Part shown: positions 26,906-34,692 of the stretch, piece by piece
How positions within the stretch are numbered: position 1 is the stretch's first letter
Layout: every line of letters begins with the position of its first letter
From: Nocardioides sp. Soil774
GTDB taxonomy: Bacteria > Actinomycetota > Actinomycetes > Propionibacteriales > Nocardioidaceae
Assembly: GCF_001428125.1 (NCBI RefSeq)
Contig: NZ_LMSM01000009.1
Span: 104,709 to 168,708, forward strand
Direction: 5' to 3'
Length of the DNA: 64,000 nt
Position numbers and translations under genes: made by a program
Notes under the pieces: generated by a model
The model's input: the letters and a program-made list of their open reading frames with translations, nothing else
Told to the model about the DNA's origin: nothing
Database searches by the model: none

Positions 26906-27024
26906 GGAGGCTGTGCGCCCACGTCGTACGACGCCGGGCCGACCCGGATCTTCTTGGTCCTCGCCCACGTGGTTCACAGCGAACTCTCAGGCCGAGGACC
27001 TAGCGTCAGGAAGGACAGCGAACC

Positions 27025-27639
27025 GTGCAGCTGCGGTCGAGGAAGTCGAGCCAGGGAGCACCCGTGGGCGAGCAGACGATTCCCACGTGGGACGAGGTCG
27101 TCGAGCAGCACTCCGACCGGGTCTTCCGCCTGGCCTACCGGCTCACGGGCAACCGACCTGACGCCGAGGACCTCACCCAGGAGGTCTTCGTGCGCGTCTT
27201 CCGCTCGCTCGACACCTACACGCCCGGCACGTTCGAGGGCTGGTTGCACCGCATCACCACCAACCTCTTCCTCGACGGCGCGCGCCGCAAGCAGCGCATC
27301 CGCTTCGACCCGCTCTCCGACGAGCGCGCCGCCCGGCTGACCAGCCCGGCGCCCGCACCCGAGCTGGCCTTCGCCGACCGCACCTTCGACGACGACATCG
27401 AGACCGCGCTCGCCACGTTGCCTCCCGACTTCCGCGCCGCCGTCGTGCTGTGCGACGTCGAGGGCCTCACCTACGAGGAGATCGCGGAGATCATGGGCGC
27501 CAAGCTCGGCACCGTGCGCTCGCGCATCCATCGCGGCCGCAGCATGCTGCGTACGGCGCTCGCGCACCGCGAGCCCGCCGCCGGACGTGAGCGCTACTCC
27601 GGGCCGGCCGCGACGCGCGCCCGTGGGGCGGTGTCGTGA
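27025..27639 (+). CDS. sigE: ECF RNA polymerase sigma factor SigE
   Basis: 204 residues from GTG 27025; GTG 27064 with GGGAG upstream is a serious alternative, and multiple sigE starts are known in mycobacteria. Region 2 (about 30-100: [45 protein letters not shown]) and region 4 (about 135-185: [44 protein letters not shown]) are complete. It directs the envelope-stress regulon. The next gene encodes its anti-sigma factor and overlaps the stop. Confidence 0.92.
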   Translation: MQLRSRKSSQGAPVGEQTIPTWDEVVEQHSDRVFRLAYRLTGNRPDAEDLTQEVFVRVFRSLDTYTPGTFEGWLHRITTNLFLDGARRKQRIRFDPLSDERAARLTSPAPAPELAFADRTFDDDIETALATLPPDFRAAVVLCDVEGLTYEEIAEIMGAKLGTVRSRIHRGRSMLRTALAHREPAAGRERYSGPAATRARGAVS

Positions 27640-28145
27640 TGAGCCACCTGGGTCCCCGCGTCAGCGCCCTGCTCGACGGTCGCCTCGACCCGGAGGAGGA
27701 GGAGCGCTGCTGGAACCACGTCCACACCTGCCACAGCTGCCGTGACCTCGTCGAGCAGGAGGGCTGGGTCAAGACCCAGCTCGCGCAGCTGTCGTTCGGG
27801 GGCTCGGAGACCTCGCACGACTTCAAGTCCGCGCTGGTCGGTCGGTGCGCAGCGGCGTCCGGGTCGGCCCTCGCCCCGGCCAGGTTCCCGACGGCCGCGC
27901 ACCGCCCGCGACGCGGCCTGGTGGCCATCGGCGGCGGTGCGGCGAGCGCCTGCGTCGTCGGTGTGCTGGCCCTCGGCGTCGCCGGTTCGCCCGGGCGCGA
28001 GCCGCAGCCGCCGACGACCGACCTGAGCCGCCCCGCGACGCCCGTCGTGAACGTCGACGACCGGTCGGCGCGCGGCCTCGTGTCGCCCTCCCGGACGCCC
28101 CTGGCCGAGCGCCTCGTGGCGATCCGGGAGAAGATTGCCCCGTGA
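27639..28145 (+). CDS. rseA: Anti-sigma-E factor RseA (zinc finger)
   Basis: 168 residues from ATG 27639 (GTG 27636 possible). N-terminal zinc-associated anti-sigma domain: HVHTCHSC at about 29-36 is the HxxxCxxC signature. One hydrophobic segment (about 95-115, IGGGAASACVVGVLALGVAG) suggests membrane association. In mycobacteria RseA holds SigE inactive until oxidation or phosphorylation-dependent proteolysis. Overlaps both neighbours, so the three genes form an operon. Confidence 0.88.
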   Translation: MSHLGPRVSALLDGRLDPEEEERCWNHVHTCHSCRDLVEQEGWVKTQLAQLSFGGSETSHDFKSALVGRCAAASGSALAPARFPTAAHRPRRGLVAIGGGAASACVVGVLALGVAGSPGREPQPPTTDLSRPATPVVNVDDRSARGLVSPSRTPLAERLVAIREKIAP

Positions 28146-29596
28146 GCGACGAGCACCAGCCGGACGAGCGCCAGCCGGACCAGCACCCGGAGGCCGACCA
28201 GCACCCGCCGGCCGACCCGCACCCAGTGGCCGACGGGCGCGCGCCGGAGCAGCCCGACGAGCCGACCCAGCCCCTCGCGGGCTGGTCGCCGACGCCCGCG
28301 CCCCACCCGGACGGTCACGCCTACGGCCAGCCCGGCCCGATGATCGCCGGCCCGCCGCCCCAGCCGCACCCGCAGCCCCGCCCCGAGCCGGCGCCCGCCA
28401 CCCGGCCCCTGGACCCGGGCGCGCCCCAGGGCGCGTGGTTCGGCCCCGGCCCCTCTCCCTACCCGCGCTCGCCCTACGCGCAGCCGGCGCCACCGCGCCG
28501 GCTGCCGCTGTGGGTGTGGCCCGCGGTCGCCTGCCTCGCGCTCGTCGTCGGTGTGCTCGGCGGCCTCGCGGGAGGCGCGCTCCAGGACCAGCTGGCCTCC
28601 GAGCGCGGCACCAACGACAACGGCCTCCAAGGCGTGCAGACCCGCTCCGCGGCGCCGCTCGAGGCCGACAACGGCTCGGTCTCGGCCGTTGCCGAGGCCC
28701 TCCTGCCGAGCACCGTGCAGATCCTGGCCGAGTTCGACGGCCGCGCAGCCGGGGCGACGGGATCGGGCTTCGTGCTCGACCGACAGGGCCACGTCGTCAC
28801 CAACAACCACGTCGTCGCGTCCGCCGCGGAGGGTGACGGCCCCATCGTCGTGATCGACGAGGCCGGTGAGCGCCACGAGGCCACCGTCGTGGGCCGCAGC
28901 GCGGTCTACGACCTCGCCGTGCTCTCGATCGACGGGGCGGAGTCCCTGGAGCCGGCCGCGCTCGGAGCCTCCCAGGTGCTCCGGGTGGGCGACCCGGTCG
29001 TGGCGTTCGGCGCGCCCCTGGGGCTGAGCCAGACCGTCACCTCGGGCATCGTCAGCGCCCTCAACCGGCCCGTCACCACCTCGGGTGAGTCCGACGACGA
29101 GTCGTCCTACATCAACGCCGTGCAGACCGACGCCGCGATCAACCCGGGCAACTCCGGCGGCCCGCTCGTCAACCTCGCCGGCGAGGTCGTGGGGGTCAAC
29201 TCCGCGATCGCGACCACGGGCGGCGCTTCGGGGGAGTCGGGCAACATCGGCGTCGGCTTCGCGATCCCGATCGAGCAGGTGCGCACGACGGTCGACCAGA
29301 TCCTGCGCACGGGCAAGGCGGAGTACCCGGTGATCGGCGCGCAGGTGCGCACCGGGGGAGAGCCCGACGCGGACGGCGCCACCATCACCGAGGTCATGCC
29401 CGACACCCCTGCCGCGCGTGCCGGCCTGGAGCAGGACGACGTCATCACCTCCGTCGACGACCAGCCGGTCACCGACGGCATCGCGCTCATCGTGGCCATC
29501 CGCACCCACCTGCCCGGCGAGACCGTGGAGATGTCGGTGCTGCGCGGCGGCGAGGAGCGCGTGGTGAAGGTGGAGCTCGACGGAAAGGTAGGTTGA
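28142..29596 (+). CDS. htrA: HtrA-family membrane-anchored serine protease with PDZ domain
   Basis: 484 residues from GTG 28142, overlapping the rseA stop (GTGA). A Pro/Gln/His-rich cytosolic tail (about 1-120), one membrane helix (about 123-145), a trypsin-like domain with triad His223 (TNNHVV), Asp257 (YDLAVL) and Ser338 (GNSGGP), and a C-terminal PDZ domain (about 395-480). Degrades misfolded proteins outside the membrane in envelope stress. The sigE-rseA-htrA order matches mycobacteria; tatB does not follow here. Confidence 0.92.
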   Translation: MSDEHQPDERQPDQHPEADQHPPADPHPVADGRAPEQPDEPTQPLAGWSPTPAPHPDGHAYGQPGPMIAGPPPQPHPQPRPEPAPATRPLDPGAPQGAWFGPGPSPYPRSPYAQPAPPRRLPLWVWPAVACLALVVGVLGGLAGGALQDQLASERGTNDNGLQGVQTRSAAPLEADNGSVSAVAEALLPSTVQILAEFDGRAAGATGSGFVLDRQGHVVTNNHVVASAAEGDGPIVVIDEAGERHEATVVGRSAVYDLAVLSIDGAESLEPAALGASQVLRVGDPVVAFGAPLGLSQTVTSGIVSALNRPVTTSGESDDESSYINAVQTDAAINPGNSGGPLVNLAGEVVGVNSAIATTGGASGESGNIGVGFAIPIEQVRTTVDQILRTGKAEYPVIGAQVRTGGEPDADGATITEVMPDTPAARAGLEQDDVITSVDDQPVTDGIALIVAIRTHLPGETVEMSVLRGGEERVVKVELDGKVG

Positions 29597-29601
29597 CCGG
29601 G

Positions 29602-29862
29602 CTACTGCTCGGGCCCGGTGTCGGCGCCGGCGCCGGCCTCCGCCTCGACGAAGGGGTGCTGGTCGACGAACGTCCTGGTCTCGGCGTACATCCGCTGGAT
29701 GAACTCCTCGAGCTGGACCCGCTCGACGCGCCACTGGCCCCGGCCGCCGATCTTGATGGCCGGCAGGTCGCCGCGCCGCACCAGCGCGTAGACCTGCGCG
29801 CCGGAGGTGTTGAGCACCTCGGCGACGTCGGCGAGCGTCAGGAAGCGGGGATCGTCGGCCAT
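29602..29862 (-). CDS. BldC/excisionase-like helix-turn-helix protein
   Basis: 86 residues from ATG 29862. MerR-like winged helix of the HTH_17/BldC type: FLTLADVAEVLNTSGAQVYALVRRGDLPAIKIGGRGQW fills residues 7-45 and the acidic tail is low complexity (EAEAGAGADTG). Binds DNA probably as an array-forming or dimeric small regulator. It lies convergent to htrA and divergent from the cpaB-like gene (about 100 bp between starts), so it may control the pilus genes; inference only. Confidence 0.8.
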   Translation of the reverse strand: MADDPRFLTLADVAEVLNTSGAQVYALVRRGDLPAIKIGGRGQWRVERVQLEEFIQRMYAETRTFVDQHPFVEAEAGAGADTGPEQ

Positions 29863-29962
29863 GGCCACATGGTGCCACCGCCGCGGTCGGCCACGGGCAC
29901 GCCCGGCCGACGTCTGTGGAGAGACAGGTGTGAAGTCCGCCGCTCGCGGCAATGATGGCCGT

Positions 29963-30643
29963 GTGTCTCGGAACGCCTCACGCCACCTGCCCCGCCCCGC
30001 CCCGCGCGACGCCCGTGGCGTCGACGTCCCCCCGGCCACCCGGGCCCGCAGCGCCGGCTGGCGCGACCCGCGGCTCTGGGTCGGCATCGTGCTGGTCGCT
30101 GGCTCGGTCGTCGCCGGGGCCCGGATCCTGGCTGGTGCCGACGACATGACACCCGTCTGGTCGGCGTCCACCGACCTGGTCGCGGGCCAGACCCTGACCG
30201 CGGCCGACCTGGTCGCCACCCGGGTCCGCTTCGACGACGCGGTCGACCGCGAGCGCTACCTCGCGACGGGGGAGGAGCTGCCCGCGGCGCTCACCCTGAC
30301 CCGGCCGCTGGCGGCCGGTGAGCTGGTCCCGGCGAGCGCGCTGGGCGAGGCGGCGGGTGACGACACGGTCACCGTGTCGATCGCGGTCGCGGCGGAGCAC
30401 GTCCCCACCGACCTGGCGCGAGGCTCCCACGTCGACGTCTGGGTGATCGGCGAGCGGAGGCCCGCTGCCGAGCTGGTGCTTGGTGACGTGGTGGTGCTCG
30501 ACGCACCCGTCGTGTCGGACGCCTTCGTCTCCGCGACCAGCCGGCAGGTGGTGCTGGCGGTGCCCGACGACGAGGACGAGGCGTTGGGCCTGGTGCTCGC
30601 GGCCAGCAGCGACGACCGCGTGCGCGTCGTGGGCCGGGGCTGA
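29963..30643 (+). CDS. SAF-domain pilus assembly protein (CpaB-like)
   Basis: 226 residues from GTG 29963. N-terminal basic/proline segment, one membrane helix (about 42-58, WVGIVLVAGSVVAGARI), then a SAF domain (about 70-130: STDLVAGQTLTAADLVATRV, TLTRPLAAGELVPASALG) and an RcpC/CpaB-like end. In Tad systems CpaB/RcpC is a periplasmic assembly component. Paired with the next gene. The main tad cluster is about 28 kb away (58-63 kb). Confidence 0.78.
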   Translation: MSRNASRHLPRPAPRDARGVDVPPATRARSAGWRDPRLWVGIVLVAGSVVAGARILAGADDMTPVWSASTDLVAGQTLTAADLVATRVRFDDAVDRERYLATGEELPAALTLTRPLAAGELVPASALGEAAGDDTVTVSIAVAAEHVPTDLARGSHVDVWVIGERRPAAELVLGDVVVLDAPVVSDAFVSATSRQVVLAVPDDEDEALGLVLAASSDDRVRVVGRG

Positions 30644-30646
30644 GCG

Positions 30647-31909
30647 GTGATCTGCGTCCTGCTCATGGCCGCGGGCGAGGCGTGGGAGTCGCCCGCCCTG
30701 GCCGACCTCGAGGCACACCCGGGCGTCGTCGTGCTCAAGCGCTGCGTCGACGTCGACGACCTGCTGGCCTCGGTCGCCAGCGGACAGGCCGACGTCGCAG
30801 TGGTGTCCCTCGACGCACCCGGGCTCGACCCCGGCTCCGTCTCCCACCTGCGGCGCCACGCCGTGCGACCCGTCGCGGTGACCTCGAGCGCCTCGCACGA
30901 CCTCGACGTGCGCGAGCACGCCCAGCGCCTGGGCGTCACGACCGTGGTGGGCGCCGGTGAGCTGGCCTCCCTGGCGCAGGTGGTCACGACCGTCGAGGAC
31001 GTCGGCGACACCCGACCCCACGCGCTCGACCTCGCCGGTCCGGCTCCGGGCCTGGACGACGCGGTCGACGGCGAGGGCCGCGTGGTGGCGGTGTGGGGAC
31101 CCGCCGGCGCCCCGGGTCGCACGACCGTCGCGACCGGCCTGGCTGCCGAGCTGGCCCGTCGCCGCACGGCGGTGGTCCTGGCGGACCTCGACCCCTACGG
31201 CGGGGCGGTGGCCCAGCACCTCGGCATCCTCGACGAGGTGTCCGGGCTGCTCTCCGCCGCGCGCCTCGCCACGGCCGACCAGCTCGACGACCGGTTCGCC
31301 TCGGCCTGCCGGGGGATCGGTGAGCACCTGGCCGTGGTCACGGGACTCCCGCGTGCCGAGAGGTGGCGCGAGGTGCGTCCGGCCCAGGTCGAGCGCCTCG
31401 TGGAGCGGGCGCGCACGCACGGTCACGTCGTCCTCGACACGGGCTTCTGCCTCGAGGACGACGCGGGCTCCGACTTCGGGGCACGACCCGCGCGCAACGC
31501 CCTGACGCTGACCGCCCTCGAGCAGGCCGACGAGGTGGTGGTCGTCGGCGCCGCGGACCCGGTCGGCCTGGCCCGCCTGGCCCGGGGACTGGTCGACCTG
31601 CGCGAGGTCTCCGGCACGACGCCCGTGCGGGTCGTGGTCAACCGGATGCGGGCCTCGATCGGCTGGTCGGAGAAGGAGATCGCGGGCATGGTCGAGGGCT
31701 TCACCCGGGTGTCCGGCCTGCACTTCCTGCCCGAGGACCGCATCGGTCTGGACCGCGCGCTCGTGGCCGGGGTGCCGCTGGGCGAGGCCGGCGAGTCCGC
31801 GCTCAGCCACGCGGTGGCGACGCTCGCCGACGCGGTGTTCCCGGGGACGGCGGAGGCGTCACCGGGGCGTCGAAAGCGGACTGTTCGCCGTAGAACCGGT
31901 TCAAAATGA
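30647..31909 (+). CDS. CpaE/TadZ-like MinD-family protein
   Basis: 420 residues from GTG 30647. A receiver-like N-terminal domain (about 1-120, without a clear phospho-Asp pocket) and a MinD/ParA-type ATPase domain (about 145-390). The P-loop reads GPAGAPGRTT: the usual GK(T/S) lysine is Arg and the signature first Lys is absent, so ATPase activity is doubtful, as reported for some TadZ proteins. Other MinD motifs (VLADLDPYGG, VVLDTGF, VRVVVNRMR) remain. Places the pilus machine at the cell pole in Caulobacter-type systems. Confidence 0.8.
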   Translation: MICVLLMAAGEAWESPALADLEAHPGVVVLKRCVDVDDLLASVASGQADVAVVSLDAPGLDPGSVSHLRRHAVRPVAVTSSASHDLDVREHAQRLGVTTVVGAGELASLAQVVTTVEDVGDTRPHALDLAGPAPGLDDAVDGEGRVVAVWGPAGAPGRTTVATGLAAELARRRTAVVLADLDPYGGAVAQHLGILDEVSGLLSAARLATADQLDDRFASACRGIGEHLAVVTGLPRAERWREVRPAQVERLVERARTHGHVVLDTGFCLEDDAGSDFGARPARNALTLTALEQADEVVVVGAADPVGLARLARGLVDLREVSGTTPVRVVVNRMRASIGWSEKEIAGMVEGFTRVSGLHFLPEDRIGLDRALVAGVPLGEAGESALSHAVATLADAVFPGTAEASPGRRKRTVRRRTGSK

Positions 31910-31937
31910 TGCCAAACCTCAAGATTCACCTTAGATT

Positions 31938-31961
31938 GGGTTCTGATTTCAAGGAGAACCC
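31938..31961 (+). promoter_or_regulatory. Hairpin over the ribosome-binding site of the RTX-like gene
   Basis: GGGTTCT (31938-31944) pairs perfectly with AGAACCC (31955-31961). The ribosome-binding site AAGGAG (31951-31956) lies in the loop and first stem pairs, and the GTG start follows at 31964. The leader (31900-31950) is unusually AT-rich for this genome, and a GAACCGGTTC palindrome sits at 31893-31902. A translational switch is possible; no ligand is suggested. Confidence 0.45.
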
Positions 31962-31963
31962 AG

Positions 31964-32866
31964 GTGACTTCCTTCTTCCGCCGCACCCCCGGCCGCACGA
32001 CCCCTGCCCTGGCCGCGCTCGCGCTGAGCGCGATCACGCTGGCCGCGACGCCCGCGATCGCCATGCAGGCGCGCGGCACCACGTCGGACGACAGCATCGT
32101 GGGCCGCGCCAAGGCCGACCACATCATGGCTCTCGGCGGGCGTGACCGCGTCCGCGGCTACGGCGGCGACGACACGATCTACGCCGGCAACGGTGACGAC
32201 ATCGTCTACGGCGACGGCGGCAACGACTGGATCACCATGCAGCCGGGCAGCGACTGGGTCGCCGGCGGGCTGGGCAACGACAAGGTCGACGGCGGCCAGG
32301 GAGACGACGTCCTCTACGGCGGGGACGGCAACGACATCCTCGCCTCCAACGCCGGCAACGACACCGTCTACGGCGAGGCCGGCGACGACCTCCTCGGCGG
32401 CAACGACGGCGACGACCGACTCATGGGCGGCGACGGGTCCGACAAGCACATCGGCGGCGCGGGCAACGACTGGATCGACGGTGGCCCCGGCGACGACGGC
32501 GCCATCCAGGGCGGACCCGGCAACGACGTGCTCATCGACGGCGAGGGTCACGACTGGCTCGTCAAGGGCGACGAGGGCGACGACGTGATCTTCCTCGGTC
32601 CCGGTGCCGACAAGGTCTTCGCCGAGCAGGGCAGCGACACCATCTACGTGCTCCCCGACGGCTTCGTCGACAAGATCCGCTGCGACGACGGCGGCCAGGA
32701 GAACGGCGCGGCCGACCGCGTGGTCTTCGTGGGGTGGCGCGACCCGCTCGACGTGGTCGACCCCTACGGCAGCTGCGAGTTCGTCATGACCGTCACCGAC
32801 CTCCCCAACGGCTGGCCCTACGGTCCGGTCGGCACCGCTCCTCGTCAGGCCGCGAACAGCAGGTAG
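31964..32866 (+). CDS. Secreted RTX-type calcium-binding repeat protein
   Basis: 300 residues from GTG 31964 with a strong AAGGAG. Signal peptide (about 1-33, ending TPAIAM). About ten nonapeptide RTX repeats (GGDDTIYAG, GNGDDIVYG, GGQGDDVLYG, GGDGNDILA and so on, residues 55-215) form a parallel beta-roll that binds calcium. The C-terminus (FVDKIRCDDGG, YGSCEFVM) carries two Cys. No enzymatic domain is visible. The 3' end overlaps the convergent gene by 22 bp. Confidence 0.82.
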   Translation: MTSFFRRTPGRTTPALAALALSAITLAATPAIAMQARGTTSDDSIVGRAKADHIMALGGRDRVRGYGGDDTIYAGNGDDIVYGDGGNDWITMQPGSDWVAGGLGNDKVDGGQGDDVLYGGDGNDILASNAGNDTVYGEAGDDLLGGNDGDDRLMGGDGSDKHIGGAGNDWIDGGPGDDGAIQGGPGNDVLIDGEGHDWLVKGDEGDDVIFLGPGADKVFAEQGSDTIYVLPDGFVDKIRCDDGGQENGAADRVVFVGWRDPLDVVDPYGSCEFVMTVTDLPNGWPYGPVGTAPRQAANSR

Positions 32867-34161
32867 AGCCCGCCCACGGTGAAGCCCACCATCGCGACCA
32901 GCAGCGGGAGCTGGCCGGTGAGCTGGTGGCGGCGCGGCAGGAGCCGGATCGCGCGGTCGTGCGCAGCCACGACCCCGACGACGTGCCCGAGCGCGACGGC
33001 GAGGACCTTGGTCACCGCCAGGAACGTCGGGTGCGTGGAGATCCAGTAGCTGACCTGCAGGTCGGCCGTGCCGAGGTAGTCGTCCCCCCGGCTGAACGGG
33101 TCGCTGAGCTGGATGAGCGTCTGCTGGCCGTACTCCACGAGGTAGGTCAGGTAGTGGGCCGTGACGTAGCCGACGATGATCGGCACCACGGAGTGCGCGA
33201 ACAGCGAGGGCAGCTCGCGCCGTGACGTCGCGCTCGTGGTGCCCGTGGCCATCGTGGCCGCGGTCAGGACGAGCGCCACACCCGCCGAGAAGACGACGAG
33301 GGCCAGGGTGTCGGGCAGGACCCGGGAGGTCGACCACGACTGCACGAGCGTGAGCCACGGCGTCGACTCGCGGAAGGAGTCGAACGCCGTGCTGCCGAAG
33401 AGCACGCCGACGACGGCCACCAGCCCGGGACGGGGCACGACGGTGTCGAGGTTGGCCAGGGGACTGCGGATCACGAGGAGGGAGTCGCGGCGTCCCCAGA
33501 CCGACAGCTTCGCGACGAGCGAGGAGTAGACCTCGAAGGGGTCGGCGCGGGCGAGGAAGGTCGTGCCCCACACGGCCGAGCCGATGAGCATGATCCCGAG
33601 GTAGGCCGCGACCCACAGCCGCACCGGGCCGAGGTCGGTGGAGCCGGGGTAGACGAGCTCGAGCCACACGAAGGCGAAGAGCCCCGCAGCCGCCGGCCAG
33701 TAGCCCAGGCGGGCGGGATAGGCGTACATGCCCTCGCCCTCCGGCACCCCGGAGACCTTCGCGAAGAGCATGGCGATGGTGCGTGCGGGGCTGACCGCCC
33801 TGAAGAACGGCCCGAGCAGCAGCGACGCCGGCACCAGGCCCACCCACAGCAGGACGTAGAACGTCCCGAGGAAGGGGTTGATCAGGCTGTCCTTGCCGAA
33901 GACCGCGGCGGCGGCGACGTAGAGGAAGAAGGCCATGCCGAGGACGCGGGCGGTGACCGCCAGCGCCCGCGACGACACGAGGCGGTCGAGCCAGGCCGGA
34001 GCCGGGCGGCCGCTGGTGGCGGCGTCGTAGCGCGGCTCGCGCCACGCCACCGCCAGGACCGTGAAGGAGATGACCAGTGCGGCGACCGCTCCGGCGATCG
34101 CCAGCTCGGAGGGGATCGGCAGGTCCTTGGCGCCCCCGAGGCCGTGCGCCGAGATCCTCAA
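32845..34161 (-). CDS. Multi-helix membrane protein (often labelled fenitrothion hydrolase)
   Basis: 438 residues. The start is a TTG at 34161 overlapping the stop of the upstream lipoprotein gene (TTGA); no ATG or GTG lies in a better place. It opens with HGLGGAKDLPIP and then shows about ten hydrophobic segments. Homologues carry the name fenitrothion hydrolase from one report, but the protein looks like an integral membrane protein without a hydrolase motif. His residues in the late helices (FAHSVVPIIVGYVTAHYLTYL) could bind metal. Coupled to the cupredoxin-like lipoprotein, so a copper-related role is conceivable. Confidence 0.7.
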   Translation of the reverse strand: MRISAHGLGGAKDLPIPSELAIAGAVAALVISFTVLAVAWREPRYDAATSGRPAPAWLDRLVSSRALAVTARVLGMAFFLYVAAAAVFGKDSLINPFLGTFYVLLWVGLVPASLLLGPFFRAVSPARTIAMLFAKVSGVPEGEGMYAYPARLGYWPAAAGLFAFVWLELVYPGSTDLGPVRLWVAAYLGIMLIGSAVWGTTFLARADPFEVYSSLVAKLSVWGRRDSLLVIRSPLANLDTVVPRPGLVAVVGVLFGSTAFDSFRESTPWLTLVQSWSTSRVLPDTLALVVFSAGVALVLTAATMATGTTSATSRRELPSLFAHSVVPIIVGYVTAHYLTYLVEYGQQTLIQLSDPFSRGDDYLGTADLQVSYWISTHPTFLAVTKVLAVALGHVVGVVAAHDRAIRLLPRRHQLTGQLPLLVAMVGFTVGGLYLLFAA

Positions 34162-34553
34162 CGGACCTCGAGCTGGAGCACGACCGTGTCGGGCTCGTGG
34201 CTCTCCACCTCCACCACGCCGGGTCGGTCGATCGTGATCTCGTGCTCGGACGTGCCGGCGTCGTAGGAGATCTCCTGCTCCGGCGTGCTGTGCACGTGGA
34301 GCTCGCCGGCCGTGTCGGCGGTGATCGTCAGGGTGAGCGTCTGGCCGACGCCCAGCTCGACCCGCTCGCCGTTGGGGGTGAAGGTGTCGCCCTCGCGGGT
34401 CACGTCGAGCGCGACCGAGTCGCCGTCGGAGCTGCTCGACGGGCTCGAGGAGCTCGTGGCCGGCGGGTCGGCGTCGTTGCCGCCACAGGCGGTGAGCCCG
34501 GCGGCGAGGACGAGGACGAGGGGGGCGAGGCGCGCGAGACCGCGACCGGACAC
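34158..34553 (-). CDS. Cupredoxin-like lipoprotein
   Basis: 131 residues from GTG 34553, with AAGGAG just upstream; the frame is open to 34841 but that part overlaps the divergent gene and has no leader. Lipoprotein signal: LVLVLAAGLTACGG with the lipobox Cys near residue 20. A Ser/Asp-rich linker precedes a beta-rich domain (about 45-131: VTREGDTFTPNGERVELGVGQTL, GELHVHSTPEQ, VLQLEVR) like a small cupredoxin. The type 1 copper ligand set is incomplete (no obvious Cys), so metal binding is uncertain. Outer face of the membrane. Confidence 0.7.
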   Translation of the reverse strand: MSGRGLARLAPLVLVLAAGLTACGGNDADPPATSSSSPSSSSDGDSVALDVTREGDTFTPNGERVELGVGQTLTLTITADTAGELHVHSTPEQEISYDAGTSEHEITIDRPGVVEVESHEPDTVVLQLEVR

Positions 34554-34692
34554 AGATTTCTCCTTCGACAGATCCACGAGTGGCGGTGGCCACGGCACGC
34601 ACCGGGCCAGCACCTCTGCCAGAATCCCATGCGGGACAACGGATCGACGACTCGGCCTCGGGAAGGGGCACACCCTGTGAGCGAGCACGTGC

